From: Achromobacter dolens
GTDB lineage: Bacteria; Pseudomonadota; Gammaproteobacteria; Burkholderiales; Burkholderiaceae_B
Length of the DNA stretch: 64,000 nucleotides
NCBI RefSeq assembly: GCF_902859745.1
Contig: NZ_CADIJW010000009.1
Span: forward strand, 1-64,000
Reading direction: 5' to 3'
In this document: piece by piece, positions 17,423 through 26,613 of the stretch
Position numbering within the stretch: the stretch's first letter is position 1
Layout of the letters: every line of letters begins with the position of its first letter
Notes under the pieces: model-generated
What the model was told of the DNA's origin: nothing
The model's input: only the letters and a program-made list of their open reading frames with translations
Database searches by the model: none
Made by a program: the position numbers and the translations under genes

Positions 17423-18703
17423 TCAGGCGTCGCCGTCCTGCATCATGGCCTCGATGCGGCCGCGCAGCAGATACAGCAGCAACAGCCCCGGCAGCGCGAT
17501 GACCACCGTCACCAGGAAGAACCCGGGCCAGCCCAGGTGCTCCACCAGTGGCGGCGTCAATGGCCCGGCCAGATAGGTCCGGCCCACGGCCGACAAGGCC
17601 GACAGCAGCGCGAACTGCGTGGCCGAGAAACGCTGGCGGCACAGGGCCATCAGGAGCCCGACGAACGCCGCCGTGCCCAGGCCGCCGCACAGGTTTTCCA
17701 GCCCGACCGCCGCGCCCATCAGCCAGATGCTCTTGGGGCTGACCGCGATCAGCCAGTAGCCCAGGTTGGACACCGCCTGCAGCAGGCCGAACACCATCAG
17801 CGAGCGGTACAGCGTCCAGCGCGACATGATGAGTCCGCCGGCCAGCGCGCCGACCACGGTCGCGGCCATGCCCATGACCTTGTTGACCGCGCCGACCTCG
17901 GTGGGCGTGTAGCCGGCGCCGCGGATCAGGAAAGTGGTCGAGAGCGCGCCGGCAAAGGCGTCGCCCAGCTTGTACAGCACGATCAGCAGCAGCACCGCCA
18001 GGGCGCCGCGCCGGGTGAAGAATTCCTGCAGGGGCGCCGACACGGCCTCGCCCAGGCTGCGCGGCGGCTTGGCCACGTGCTCCGGCTCGGGCGCCCACAG
18101 CGTCGCCAGCGCGCACAGCAGCATCAGGCCGCCCATCACCACATAGGTATTGCCCCAGCCGATCCACTGGTCGGCCAGGATCAGCGCCAGACCGCCCGAG
18201 ACGATCATCGCCACCCGGTAGCCCATGACCTTGATGGCGGCGCCGGCGCCGCGCTCTTCCTTGCGCAGCACGTCGGTGCAATAGGCGTCGAAGGCGATGT
18301 CCTGGGTGGCCGACAGGAACGCCACCAGCACCGCCAGCAGGGCCAGCGTCTGCAGCGCCGAAGACGGCGACAGCGTGCCCATGACCATGATCGCCAGCGC
18401 CAGCAGCACCTGTGTCACCAGCATCCAGCCGCGGCGCCGGCCCAGCAGCGGCGGCGCATAGCGGTCCACCAGGGGCGCCCACAGGAACTTGAGCGTGTAG
18501 GCGGTGCCCACCAGGGTCAGGAAACCGATCTGCTGCAAGGGCACGCCGGCCACCGTGGCCCAGGCCTGCAGGGTGCCGCTGGTCAGGGCCAGCGGCAATC
18601 CGCTGGCGAACCCCAGGACCAGCAGGGGCGCGACGCGGGGACTGGTGTAGACGTTGGATACAGCGGTAATGACGGTCTCCTGAAACGGCCCGGCCGGGCG
18701 CAC
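17423..18703 (-). CDS. AmpG-like muropeptide permease (MFS)
   Basis: A 426-residue, 12-span major facilitator protein similar to AmpG: LLVLGFASGLPLALTSGTL at the first span, TLKFLWAPLVDRYAPP, and TQDIAFDAYCTDVLRKEERG with the conserved DAY segment. AmpG imports anhydro-muropeptides for cell-wall recycling and can influence beta-lactamase induction. The start is uncertain: a GTG at 18703 is used here, but CAGGAG lies only a few bases before an ATT codon (MITAVSNVYTSPR if initiated there), a rare start. It follows metW by 70 bp on the same strand. Confidence 0.83.
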   Translation of the reverse strand: MRPAGPFQETVITAVSNVYTSPRVAPLLVLGFASGLPLALTSGTLQAWATVAGVPLQQIGFLTLVGTAYTLKFLWAPLVDRYAPPLLGRRRGWMLVTQVLLALAIMVMGTLSPSSALQTLALLAVLVAFLSATQDIAFDAYCTDVLRKEERGAGAAIKVMGYRVAMIVSGGLALILADQWIGWGNTYVVMGGLMLLCALATLWAPEPEHVAKPPRSLGEAVSAPLQEFFTRRGALAVLLLIVLYKLGDAFAGALSTTFLIRGAGYTPTEVGAVNKVMGMAATVVGALAGGLIMSRWTLYRSLMVFGLLQAVSNLGYWLIAVSPKSIWLMGAAVGLENLCGGLGTAAFVGLLMALCRQRFSATQFALLSALSAVGRTYLAGPLTPPLVEHLGWPGFFLVTVVIALPGLLLLYLLRGRIEAMMQDGDA

Positions 18704-18772
18704 GGGCGGGCACGGCGGGCTTGCGGCATTTTAGGCGCTGGCGCCCGGGCCGTCAGCCTGCGTTTCAGAATG

Positions 18773-19387
18773 TCAGGGCGAAGCGAAGCGGTACACCGCC
18801 AGCGTGCTGCGCCAGCTCGGAAAGGCCTTGATCTCGCGCCCCTCGTTGAAGGTGGCGCGTTCCAGGATGCGCAGGCCGAGTTCGCCGGCCAACTGCTCGA
18901 AATCGCGCAGCGTGCACAGGTGGATGTTGGGCGTGTTGTACCACTGGTACGGCATCTGGCCCGTCACCGGCATGCGCCCGCGCAGGATGGCCCAGCCGTG
19001 CGGCCAGTAGCCGAAGTTGGGAAACGACACCACGCCATGGCGCGCCACCCGCGCCATTTCGCGCAGGATGTGCTCGGTGCGATGCATCGACTGCAGCGTC
19101 TGCGACAGCACCACGGTATCGAATTGCTTGTCGTCGAACAGCGCCAGGCCGTCTTCCAGGTTCTGCTGGATCACCTCGACACCGCGCCGCACGCAGGCGA
19201 TGACGCAGGTGTCGTCCAGTTCGACGCCGGCGCCGCGCACCTGGCGATGGTCGCGCAGGTGCGCCAGCAGCGCGCCGTCGCCGCAGCCCAGGTCCAGCAC
19301 CCGGCTGCCGGGTTCGATCCAACTGGCGATGCGCGCCAGGTCGGGACGCAGCGCAACGAGGGCCGGACGGGGAGTCACAGGAGTCAT
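18773..19387 (-). CDS. metW: Methionine biosynthesis protein MetW
   Basis: This 204-residue class I SAM-dependent methyltransferase-fold protein has motif [16 protein letters not shown] and the MetW-specific [27 protein letters not shown] and FLP-like endings. MetW is usually encoded next to metX; its role is not firmly settled but it supports MetX in homoserine acylation. The ATG overlaps the metX stop by four bases (ATGA), so the two are translationally coupled. The leader of metX should therefore control both. Confidence 0.93.
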   Translation of the reverse strand: MTPVTPRPALVALRPDLARIASWIEPGSRVLDLGCGDGALLAHLRDHRQVRGAGVELDDTCVIACVRRGVEVIQQNLEDGLALFDDKQFDTVVLSQTLQSMHRTEHILREMARVARHGVVSFPNFGYWPHGWAILRGRMPVTGQMPYQWYNTPNIHLCTLRDFEQLAGELGLRILERATFNEGREIKAFPSWRSTLAVYRFASP

Positions 19388-20655
19388 GCGGAGCGTCCTT
19401 CGGTCTGGGTGGCGCCGGTCAACGCCAGCTCGCGGGCGATGCGCTCGTAATAGCCGCGCACCACGGCATGGTAGCGCGCGTCGTCCAGCAGGAAGGCGTC
19501 GTGTCCGTGCGGCGCGTCGATCTCGGCATAGGTGACCGGGCTGCCGTTCTTGAGCAGGGCGCGCACGATCTCGCGCGAGCGCTCCGGCGGGAAACGCCAG
19601 TCGGTGCTGAACGACACCAGCAGGAAATCCGCCTTGGCCGGCGCCAGCGCGCGCGCCAGGTCGCCGCCGGTCTTGCGCGCCGGATCGAAATAATCCAGCG
19701 CGCGGGTGATCAGCAGATAGGTGTTGGCGTCGAAATAGCGGGTGAACTTCTCGCCCTGGTAACGCAGATACGACTCGACCTCGAACTCGACGTCGTAGCC
19801 GTAGCGGTAGGCGCCGTTGGCGGCGGGTTCGCGCTGGGCGCGGCCGAATTTCTCGGCCATGTCGTCGTCGGACAGGTAGGTGATGTGGCCGATCATGCGC
19901 GCCACCGACAGGCCGCGGCGCGGCACGGTTTCCTGCGCGTAATAGTCGCCGCCATGGAAATCCGGATCCGTGATGATGGCGCGCCGCGCCACTTCGTTAA
20001 AGCCGATGTTCTGCGCCGACAGGCGCGGCGTGCTGGCGATGACCACGCAATGGGCCACGCGCTCGGGCAGCGTGATGGCCCAGCTCAGCGCCTGCATGCC
20101 ACCCAGCGACCCGCCCATCACGGCGGCGAAGCGTTCGATGCCGAAGTGGTCCGCGACCCGCGCCTGCGCCTGCACCCAGTCCTCCACCGTCAGCACCGGA
20201 AAGGCGGCGCCCCAGGGCTTGCCGGTCTCCGGATTGATGCTGGCCGGGCCGGTCGAGCCGAAGCACGAGCCCAGGTTGTTGACGCCGATGACGAAGAACA
20301 CGTTGGTGTCGACCGGCTTGCCGGGACCCACCATGTTGTCCCACCAGCCGACGTCGCTGGGGCTGTCGGCGGCCTGGCCGGCCACGTGGTGCGAGGCGTT
20401 CAGGGCGTGGCAGATCAGCACCGCATTGCTGCGCGTGGCATTGAGCGTGCCATAGGTCTCGACCGCCAGCTCGTAGCTGGCCAGCGACTGGCCGCTGAGC
20501 AACGGCAGCGGCTCGTCGAAACGCAGGAAGACGGGAGCGACCAGTCCGACGGAACCGGGATCAGCGGCATCGGACTGCGTGAGAGTGGCGGCGGGCAGGG
20601 TCGCGAGCGCGGCGCTGGCCGAATCACCGGCCAAATGTTGGGCAGGAGTGGTCAT
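19384..20655 (-). CDS. metX: Homoserine O-acyltransferase MetX
   Basis: The 423-residue alpha/beta-hydrolase protein has MetX signatures: [39 protein letters not shown], the nucleophile elbow [12 protein letters not shown] and the C-terminal [12 protein letters not shown] with catalytic Asp/His. It acylates homoserine for methionine synthesis. Whether it uses acetyl-CoA or succinyl-CoA cannot be decided by eye, as many proteobacterial MetX proteins prefer succinyl-CoA. An N-terminal Ala/Ser/Thr-rich tail of about 45 residues precedes the domain. A SAM-II-type leader ends at its ribosome site. Confidence 0.95.
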   Translation of the reverse strand: MTTPAQHLAGDSASAALATLPAATLTQSDAADPGSVGLVAPVFLRFDEPLPLLSGQSLASYELAVETYGTLNATRSNAVLICHALNASHHVAGQAADSPSDVGWWDNMVGPGKPVDTNVFFVIGVNNLGSCFGSTGPASINPETGKPWGAAFPVLTVEDWVQAQARVADHFGIERFAAVMGGSLGGMQALSWAITLPERVAHCVVIASTPRLSAQNIGFNEVARRAIITDPDFHGGDYYAQETVPRRGLSVARMIGHITYLSDDDMAEKFGRAQREPAANGAYRYGYDVEFEVESYLRYQGEKFTRYFDANTYLLITRALDYFDPARKTGGDLARALAPAKADFLLVSFSTDWRFPPERSREIVRALLKNGSPVTYAEIDAPHGHDAFLLDDARYHAVVRGYYERIARELALTGATQTEGRSA

Positions 20656-20660
20656 ACGGA

Positions 20661-20719
20661 CCTCTTTAGCTGGATTTATTGGAAGGCGCCCGCAAGCGGA
20701 TCAGGCAAATCGGCGCCGA
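20661..20719 (-). ncRNA. SAM-II (SAM-alpha) riboswitch candidate in the metX leader
   Basis: On the minus strand the leader reads, in order, a GGCGCC arm (20712-20717), GATTTG, GCTTGCG, a second GGCGCC arm that pairs with the first, AATAAAT and finally AGCTAAAGAGG. This series (P1 stem, GAUUU, GCUUGC, a UAAA-containing joiner and terminal GCUAAAGAGG) is the recognised SAM-II pattern, which senses S-adenosylmethionine through a pseudoknot. The 3' element contains the metX Shine-Dalgarno AAGAGG, five bases before the ATG, so SAM binding would block translation. The assignment is by motif recall without a covariance search. Confidence 0.85.
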
Positions 20720-20883
20720 AAATTGGATAGTGCGGCAGGAATTCTAGCACTGCTGGCGGCGGGGACGGCAAGCGGCCGGGAACGGCCGCGGCCGTCAGCG
20801 CCGTGATCGCGGGAAGGCCCGCGTCGGAATGCCAGCCCCCTTCCCCGCCGGCCGCATCCTCCCGCTGCGGGGCGGCAGGCGCC

Positions 20884-21639
20884 TCAGGCCCCCGCCTCCC
20901 AGGGCTCATGGCCCAGGTATTCGTAGCGTTCGGTATTGACGCGCGAGATGCGCCATTCGACCGGCTGGCGGTTGTACGAATAAGCCACGCGCCGGATCTC
21001 CAGCAGCGCCGCGCCCTCGGCCACGCCCAGCCAGCGCGCATGGGCGCGGTCCGCCAGGCAGGTGCGCAGGCGTTCGTCGGTGGCGATGACGTTGACGCCG
21101 AACACATCCTGGTACAGCGCATACAGCGTGCTGGCGCGCTCGCGCAGGTGCGCCTCGGTCATGCCGGGAAAGCGCGATTCCGGCAGGCAGATGTCATCGA
21201 CCATGACCACGTCGCCGTTCAGCGACAGCATGTTGAGGAACTCGAACACGTAGGCGCCGGCCGGCAGCCCCAGCTTGTCGCGCGCCTCGGCCGAGGCCTT
21301 GACGCGACGAAAGCGCAGCAGCTCGGTGGTCGGGTACGACTTGTGGCCGTCCTGGCGCAGGATGCGGAAGAACTTGAAGAAGTGGTGGTTGCGGGTGTGC
21401 ACCGCCACATAGGTGCCGCGGCCCTGGTGGCGCACCAGGATGTTCTCGGCGGCCAGTTCGTCGATCGCCTTGCGCAGCGTGCCGATCGACACGCCGAAAC
21501 GCTCGGCCAGGTTCTTTTCCGGCGGAATCGCCTCGCCCTGCTTCCATTCGCCTTGGGCCAGCGCGGCAAGCACGGCCTGCTTGACCTGCTCGTACAAGGG
21601 ACTGCCCAAAGGCACAGTCGATGACAGGCTGGTGTTCAT
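20884..21639 (-). CDS. GntR-family regulator (HutC/UTRA type), candidate SuyR-like regulator
   Basis: The 251-residue protein has an N-terminal GntR winged helix (LYEQVKQAVLAALAQGEWKQG, then FGVSIGTLRKAIDELAAENI and the wing HQGRGTYVA) and a UTRA ligand-binding domain (LGLPAGAYVFEF, VMVDDICLPE, EWRISRVNTERYEY). It is transcribed away from the sulfolactate gene set across a 182-bp spacer holding a strong promoter and a near-perfect palindrome, so it probably controls those genes. The effector is unknown, with a sulfonate or hydroxyacid a reasonable guess. Confidence 0.88.
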   Translation of the reverse strand: MNTSLSSTVPLGSPLYEQVKQAVLAALAQGEWKQGEAIPPEKNLAERFGVSIGTLRKAIDELAAENILVRHQGRGTYVAVHTRNHHFFKFFRILRQDGHKSYPTTELLRFRRVKASAEARDKLGLPAGAYVFEFLNMLSLNGDVVMVDDICLPESRFPGMTEAHLRERASTLYALYQDVFGVNVIATDERLRTCLADRAHARWLGVAEGAALLEIRRVAYSYNRQPVEWRISRVNTERYEYLGHEPWEAGA

Positions 21640-21704
21640 GGGTGCATCGCAATAAATCCGGGCCTCCAGTGTAGCGGCGCGAGCGGGCCTCGCTCAAGTC
21701 ATAC

Positions 21705-21722
21705 AATTCATATATATGATTT
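21705..21722. promoter_or_regulatory. Palindromic operator candidate for the divergent GntR regulator
   Basis: The 12-bp perfect palindrome TCATATATATGA (21708-21719) is extended to 18 bp with one mismatched pair. It ends three bases before the -35 box of the suyA promoter, in the spacer between the GntR gene and suyA, where a repressor would act. It is strikingly AT-rich against the local GC-rich background. Confidence 0.5.
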
Positions 21723-21724
21723 AG

Positions 21725-21753
21725 TTGACATGCAAAAAAGCCCGCCCTAAGAT
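21725..21753 (+). promoter_or_regulatory. Sigma-70 promoter for the suyA operon
   Basis: A perfect -35 TTGACA (21725-21730) is followed after 17 bases by TAAGAT (21748-21753). It lies about 70 bp before the suyA ATG and next to the palindromic operator candidate. Confidence 0.65.
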
Positions 21754-21821
21754 TTGCCGGACGTTGTGATCCGAAGCGCCCGCGGCACTCCGCCGCGGCG
21801 CTCACCCAGGAGAGGAAGACG

Positions 21822-22103
21822 ATGATTCACGCCGTATTGCACGATGCCAAGGACACGGTGGCGGTCGCCGTGGTGGAAGGACTGACCGCCGGAACGGAGC
21901 TCAATGCCTGGATCATGGACGAGGACAAGATCATCCATGTGCGGGCCTCGCAGGACATCCCCATCGGCCACAAGGTCGCGATGAAGGACATGGCCGTGGG
22001 CGACACGGTCTACAAGTACGGCGTGGACATCGGCCGCGTGGTCGCGCCGATCCAGGCCGGCCAGCACGCCCACGTGCACAACATCAAGACCAAGCGCTGG
22101 TAA
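21822..22103 (+). CDS. suyA: UxaA-family small subunit, probable (2R)-sulfolactate sulfo-lyase SuyA
   Basis: This 93-residue protein is a single SAF domain with the motifs IPIGHKVAMKDMAVGDTV and YKYGVDIGRV seen in the N-terminal half of altronate/galactarate dehydratases. A free SAF subunit followed by a separate large subunit is the arrangement of SuyAB, which splits (R)-3-sulfolactate into pyruvate and sulfite. Flanking SlcC-like and ComC-like dehydrogenases, the pair that interconverts sulfolactate enantiomers through sulfopyruvate, favour SuyA over a split sugar-acid dehydratase. The substrate is inferred from this context. Confidence 0.75.
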   Translation: MIHAVLHDAKDTVAVAVVEGLTAGTELNAWIMDEDKIIHVRASQDIPIGHKVAMKDMAVGDTVYKYGVDIGRVVAPIQAGQHAHVHNIKTKRW

Positions 22104-22133
22104 GCCGATCCTTCGCCCACACAGGAAACCATC

Positions 22134-23309
22134 ATGTCCGTCATCAATGCTCAGACCACCTTCCAGGGCTACCGCCGCGACAACGGCCGGGTCGGCGTGC
22201 GCAACCACGTCATCGTGCTGCCCGTGGACGACATCTCCAACGCCGCGGCCGAGGCCGTCGCCAACAACATCAAGGGCACGCTGGCCCTGCCCCACCCCTA
22301 CGGCCGCCTGCAATTCGGCGAAGACCTGGAACTGCACTTCCGCACCCTCATCGGCACCGGCTGCAACCCCAACGTCGCGGCGGTGGTGGTGATCGGCATC
22401 GAGGAAGGCTGGACCAAGCGCGTGGTCGATGGCATTGCCGCCACCGGCAAGCCGGTCATGGGCTTCAGCATCGAACTGCACGGCGACCACGACACCATCA
22501 TGCGCGCCTCGCGCTGCGCCAAGGAATTCGTGCACTACGCCACCGCCCTGACCCGCAGCACGTGTCCGATTTCGGACCTGTGGGTCTCGACCAAGTGCGG
22601 CGAGTCCGACACCACCTCGGGCTGTGGCGCCAACCCCACCGTGGGCAACGCCTTCGACAAACTCTACGCGCTGGGCTCGACGCTGGTGTTCGGCGAAACC
22701 TCGGAGCTGACCGGCGGCGAGCATATCGTGGCCGAGCGCTGCGCCAACGACGCCGTGCGCGAACGCTTCATGTTCATGTTCGACCGCTACCAGGCCATGA
22801 TCGACCGCTGGAAGACCAGCGACCTGTCCGAATCGCAGCCGACCAAGGGCAACATCGCCGGCGGCCTGACCACCATCGAGGAAAAGGCGCTGGGCAACAT
22901 CCAGAAGATCGGCAAGCAGTGCCGGGTCGACGGCGTGATCGACAAGGCCGAGATTCCCGACGGCCCGGGCCTGTGGTTCATGGACTCGTCCTCGGCCGCG
23001 GCAGAGATGGTGACGCTGTGCGCGGCCTCGGGCTACGCCGTGCACTTCTTCCCCACCGGCCAGGGCAACGTCATCGGCAACCCGATCCTGCCGGTCATCA
23101 AGATCTGCGCCAATCCGCGCACGGTGCGGACCATGTCGGAACACATCGACGTCGACACCAGCGGCCTGCTGCAGCGCGAGATCGACCTGAACCAGGCCGG
23201 CGACAAGCTGCTCGAATGCATGCTGGCCACCGCCAACGGCCGCTGGACCGCGGCCGAGGCCCTGGGACACCGCGAGTTCGTCCTGACCCGTATCTTCGAA
23301 AGCGCCTGA
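22134..23309 (+). CDS. suyB: UxaA-family large subunit, probable (2R)-sulfolactate sulfo-lyase SuyB
   Basis: The 391-residue protein matches the catalytic C-terminal part of UxaA/GarD dehydratases: [19 protein letters not shown] at the start, [39 protein letters not shown] and [15 protein letters not shown], then [20 protein letters not shown] and PVIKICANP. The conserved Cys residues may hold an iron centre as in related dehydratases. It starts 31 bp after suyA. The size pair of about 90 and 390 residues fits known SuyA and SuyB. The alternative is a split sugar-acid dehydratase; no sugar-acid genes lie nearby. Confidence 0.78.
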   Translation: MSVINAQTTFQGYRRDNGRVGVRNHVIVLPVDDISNAAAEAVANNIKGTLALPHPYGRLQFGEDLELHFRTLIGTGCNPNVAAVVVIGIEEGWTKRVVDGIAATGKPVMGFSIELHGDHDTIMRASRCAKEFVHYATALTRSTCPISDLWVSTKCGESDTTSGCGANPTVGNAFDKLYALGSTLVFGETSELTGGEHIVAERCANDAVRERFMFMFDRYQAMIDRWKTSDLSESQPTKGNIAGGLTTIEEKALGNIQKIGKQCRVDGVIDKAEIPDGPGLWFMDSSSAAAEMVTLCAASGYAVHFFPTGQGNVIGNPILPVIKICANPRTVRTMSEHIDVDTSGLLQREIDLNQAGDKLLECMLATANGRWTAAEALGHREFVLTRIFESA

Positions 23310-23526
23310 CGGCGCCGGCGCGGCGCGCTCCGCAATGCGCGCCTGCCGCAGCGGTTTCATCGCGGCGCGCGCCGACCGTGCGCGCCGCGGCAGCACACGG
23401 CGCCCGCGCCGTGCCGCAGTTCCCTCGCAGCACACGCACAAAAGCATGCAGACCCGGGCGCAAGCCGCCACGGCAGCACAGGCGTAAGCATTCCTACCCG
23501 GGCGCCACCCCCAAGGAGGAAGACAG

Positions 23527-24540
23527 ATGAATCGCGAGCAACACCCCCCGATCGACGACGCGCAGCGCCGCCGCGCGCTGGCCGCCCTGGGCGCGGCCGG
23601 CCTCTGTGCGCTGGCCCCTTGGCGCCAGGCCCTGGCGCAGAAAGGCGCCTGGCCGGAACGGCCCATCAATTACGTCGTGCCGTTTCCCCCGGGAGGCCTG
23701 ACCGACGTGGCAGCGCGCCAGGTCGGCAAGGCGCTGAACGATGCCGAACGCTGGAACATCGTGGTCGAGAACCGCCCGGGCGGCAGCGCCAACATTGGCG
23801 CTGCCCACGTCTCGCACGCCGCGCCCGACGGCTACACCTGGCTGGCCATCACCCTGTCGCACGCCGCCAACGCCACGCTGTTCGCCGGCAAGGCCGGCTA
23901 CGACCTGACCCGCGACCTGGCGCCGGTGGCCGGCCTGGCTTCGTCACCCATCATGGTGGTGGTCAACGCCAAGAGCCCCATCAAAACCATGGACGACCTG
24001 GCCCGCGCGGCTGCCGCCAAGCCGTTGGCCGCCGGCTCCAGCGGCAATGGCACGCCGCCGCACCTGACGCTGGCGCTGTACCAGAAGCTGACCGGCGCGC
24101 CGCTGATGCACGTGCCCTACAAGGGCGGCGCGCCGTCGCTGACCGACCTCATCGGCGGCCACCTGGACGTGGTGTTTTCCAATTACCCCGAATCGCTCGC
24201 GCATGTGAAGAACGGCTCGCTGCGCGCCCTGGCCATCACCACCCGCGCGCGCAGCGCCGACCTGCCCGACGTGCCCACGGTGGCGCAGGCCGGACTGCCG
24301 GACTTGATCGTGGAGAACTTCACCGGCGTGATGGCGCCGGCCAGCACGCCGCCGGAGCTGGTGCAGCGCATCGGCGAAGCCATCGTCAAGCAGGTGTCGC
24401 AGCCCGCGATGCAGCAGGCGCTGCTGCAGTTGGGATTCGTGCCGCAGCCGCGCGGACCGGCCGAGTTCGGCAGCTACCTGCGGTCGGAGGTCGACCGCTG
24501 GGCCAGGATCATCCGCGACGCCAACATCCAGATCGCCTGA
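23527..24540 (+). CDS. Bug-family (tripartite tricarboxylate transporter) periplasmic binding protein
   Basis: The 337-residue protein has a signal peptide with the twin-arginine-like stretch QRRRALAALGAAG and ends ALAQ near residue 38. The mature part has the Bug hallmarks RPINYVVPFPPGGLTDVAAR, VENRPGGSANIGAA and VPYKGGAPSLTDLIGG. No TctA or TctB membrane subunits lie in the window, so it must pair with subunits encoded elsewhere. Its place inside the suyAB-dehydrogenase set suggests it binds sulfolactate or a related C3 acid. The 217 bp before it are GC-rich with no gene; AGGAGG precedes the ATG. Confidence 0.88.
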   Translation: MNREQHPPIDDAQRRRALAALGAAGLCALAPWRQALAQKGAWPERPINYVVPFPPGGLTDVAARQVGKALNDAERWNIVVENRPGGSANIGAAHVSHAAPDGYTWLAITLSHAANATLFAGKAGYDLTRDLAPVAGLASSPIMVVVNAKSPIKTMDDLARAAAAKPLAAGSSGNGTPPHLTLALYQKLTGAPLMHVPYKGGAPSLTDLIGGHLDVVFSNYPESLAHVKNGSLRALAITTRARSADLPDVPTVAQAGLPDLIVENFTGVMAPASTPPELVQRIGEAIVKQVSQPAMQQALLQLGFVPQPRGPAEFGSYLRSEVDRWARIIRDANIQIA

Positions 24541-24553
24541 CGCCGGAGCCGCC

Positions 24554-25489
24554 ATGCACGTGCTTATCTCGGAATTCATGGACGCGCCCGCGGTCGACGC
24601 GCTGCGCCAGCGCTTCGACGTGCGCTACGCCCCCGACCTGGTGGACCAGCGCGACGCCCTGCTGCGCGCCGCCGGCCAGGCCGACGCCCTCATCGTGCGC
24701 AACCGCAGCCAGGTGGACGCGGCCTTGTTGGCGGCCGCGCCGCGGCTGCGGGCGGTCGGCCGGCTGGGCGTGGGGCTGGACAACATCGACCTGCCCGGCT
24801 GCGCGGCGCGCGGTATCCAGGTGGTGCCGGCCACCGGCGCCAACGCGCGCGCGGTGGCCGAGTACGTCATCGGCACGTTGCTGGCGCTGCTGCGCGGCGC
24901 CTACGGCGCCAGCGCCGCCGTGGCCGACGGCCAATGGCCCCGGGCCGCCCTATCGCAGGGGCTGGAGGCGCACGGGCGCACCCTGGGCGTGGTGGGTTTC
25001 GGCGGCATCGGCCAGTTGACCGCGCGGCTGGCGGCCGGCCTGGGCATACGCATCGTCGCCTGCGACGCCGCCCTGCCGGCGACCCATCCCGCCTGGGCCG
25101 AAACCTGCGCCACGCGGCTGGAACTGGACGACCTGCTGGCGCAGGCCGACGCCGTCACCCTGCACGTGCCCCTGACCGCCGGCACCCGCCATCTGCTGGA
25201 CGCCGCCCGCATCGCTCGAATGCGGCCGGGCGCGGTGCTGATCAACACGTCGCGCGGCGGCATCGTCGACGAGGCCGCGCTGGCGGCGGCCTTGCGCGGC
25301 GGCCGCCTGGGCGGCGCGGCCCTGGACGTGTTCGAACAGGAGCCGCTGCCGGCCGGCGGCCCGCTGGCCGGGGCGCCCAACCTGATCCTGACCCCGCATA
25401 TTGCCGGCTTGACGCAGGAAGCCAACACCCGCGTTTCCGACATGGTGGCCGCCGGTGTGACAATAGCGCTTACCGGCGGCGCCCAATGA
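24554..25489 (+). CDS. slcC: D-isomer 2-hydroxyacid dehydrogenase, probable (S)-sulfolactate dehydrogenase (SlcC-like)
   Basis: The 311-residue NAD-dependent dehydrogenase has LIVRNRSQVD in the substrate domain, the Rossmann motif LGVVGFGGIGQLTARLAAGL, the catalytic Arg region INTSRGGIVDEAAL, FEQEPLP and the final LTPHIAGLTQEAN with catalytic His. The family covers phosphoglycerate and glyoxylate reductases, but in sulfolactate operons this position is held by SlcC, which oxidises (S)-sulfolactate to sulfopyruvate. It starts 14 bp after the Bug gene and 31 bp before the ComC-like gene. The function is a context inference. Confidence 0.75.
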   Translation: MHVLISEFMDAPAVDALRQRFDVRYAPDLVDQRDALLRAAGQADALIVRNRSQVDAALLAAAPRLRAVGRLGVGLDNIDLPGCAARGIQVVPATGANARAVAEYVIGTLLALLRGAYGASAAVADGQWPRAALSQGLEAHGRTLGVVGFGGIGQLTARLAAGLGIRIVACDAALPATHPAWAETCATRLELDDLLAQADAVTLHVPLTAGTRHLLDAARIARMRPGAVLINTSRGGIVDEAALAAALRGGRLGGAALDVFEQEPLPAGGPLAGAPNLILTPHIAGLTQEANTRVSDMVAAGVTIALTGGAQ

Positions 25490-25519
25490 AACGCGGCGCG
25501 CCTCGCTGACAGGAAGGAT

Positions 25520-26527
25520 ATGGCTCACATCTATCTGGACGAACTTCAACACCTGGCCGCGGCCAGCCTGGCCGCCGCGGGCGCCAACCCGGCCATGGCC
25601 GACAGCACCGCCCGCGCGCTGGTCTTCGCCGAAAGCCAGGGGCTCAGTTCCCACGGCCTGTCGCGCGTGCCGTTCTACGCCGGCCACCTGCGCACCGGCC
25701 GCGCCATCGGCAACGCCGTGCCGCGCATCGTGCACGAGCGCGGCGGCGCGGCGCTGATCGACGCCGGCTCGGGCCTGGCGTTCCCGGCATGCGCGCTGGC
25801 GGTGGCCGAAGCCAGCCGCCGCGCGCGCGAACACGGCGTGGCCTTCATCGGCGTGGCCAACAGCCACCATTTCGGCGAGGCCGGCTATCACCTGGAAGCG
25901 CTGGCCGATGCCGGCCTGGTGGCGCTGGCGCTGAGCAACTCGCCCGCCGCCATGCCGGCCTGGGGCGGAAAGCGTCCGCTATTTGGCACCAACCCCATCG
26001 CCGCCGTCTTTCCGCGTCGCGGCGGCGGCCGCATCGTCATCGACCTGTCCTTGTCGCAGGTGGCGCGCGGCAAGCTCATGATCGCGGCGCGCGACAACCA
26101 GCCGATCCCGCTGGGCTGGGCGCTGGACGCCGACGGCCAGCCCACCACCGATCCCAAGGCCGGCCTGGCCGGCAGCATGCTGCCCGCCGGCGGCGTCAAG
26201 GGCGCGATGCTGGCGCTGATCATCGAGCTGCTGGCCTGCGCCCTGACCGGCTCGCACTTCGGTTTCGAGACCGAGTCGTTCTTCGTCGACGCGGGCGGCC
26301 CCGCGCGGCTTGGGCAGGCCTTCATGGCCATCGACCCGGGCGCGCTGGCGGGCAACGAGGCCTACCTCGAACGCGTCGAGACGCTGGTGGCAGCCATGCT
26401 GGAAGACGACGGCGTGCGCCTGCCCGGCGACCGCCGCCGCAAGCTGCGCGACGAGGCGCTCAAGCATGGCGTGGAAATCCCCGAAGCGCTGATGGCACAG
26501 TTGCGCGCCATGTCGGGCGTGGCCTGA
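25520..26527 (+). CDS. comC: Ldh-family malate/lactate-type dehydrogenase, probable (R)-sulfolactate dehydrogenase (ComC-like)
   Basis: This 335-residue protein belongs to the NAD(P)-dependent malate/L-sulfolactate dehydrogenase family, not the classical LDH fold. It shows ESQGLSSHGLSRVPFYAGHL, the catalytic-His region VANSHHFGEAGYHLEAL, FGTNPIAAVFP and GGVKGAMLALIIELLACAL. In sulfolactate degraders ComC reduces sulfopyruvate to (R)-sulfolactate, so with SlcC it turns the S enantiomer into the SuyAB substrate. It is the last gene of the set; no sulfite oxidase or exporter follows. Confidence 0.78.
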   Translation: MAHIYLDELQHLAAASLAAAGANPAMADSTARALVFAESQGLSSHGLSRVPFYAGHLRTGRAIGNAVPRIVHERGGAALIDAGSGLAFPACALAVAEASRRAREHGVAFIGVANSHHFGEAGYHLEALADAGLVALALSNSPAAMPAWGGKRPLFGTNPIAAVFPRRGGGRIVIDLSLSQVARGKLMIAARDNQPIPLGWALDADGQPTTDPKAGLAGSMLPAGGVKGAMLALIIELLACALTGSHFGFETESFFVDAGGPARLGQAFMAIDPGALAGNEAYLERVETLVAAMLEDDGVRLPGDRRRKLRDEALKHGVEIPEALMAQLRAMSGVA

Positions 26528-26613
26528 ATATTCCCCGGCGGTGGCTTGCCCGGCGGCCGGACGGGCCCCGCCCACTGCCGACCCGACGCACTTCGACCTG
26601 CTCGCCCTTCGCT

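Noticed and set aside
17537-19450. A 637-codon plus-strand open frame
   Set aside because: It lies antisense to the AmpG-like and metW genes and is Arg/Gln/His-rich with no domain.
21747-23669. A 640-codon minus-strand open frame opposite suyA-suyB
   Set aside because: The plus-strand genes match UxaA motifs; the antisense protein is Ala/Val/Gly/His-rich and lacks motifs.
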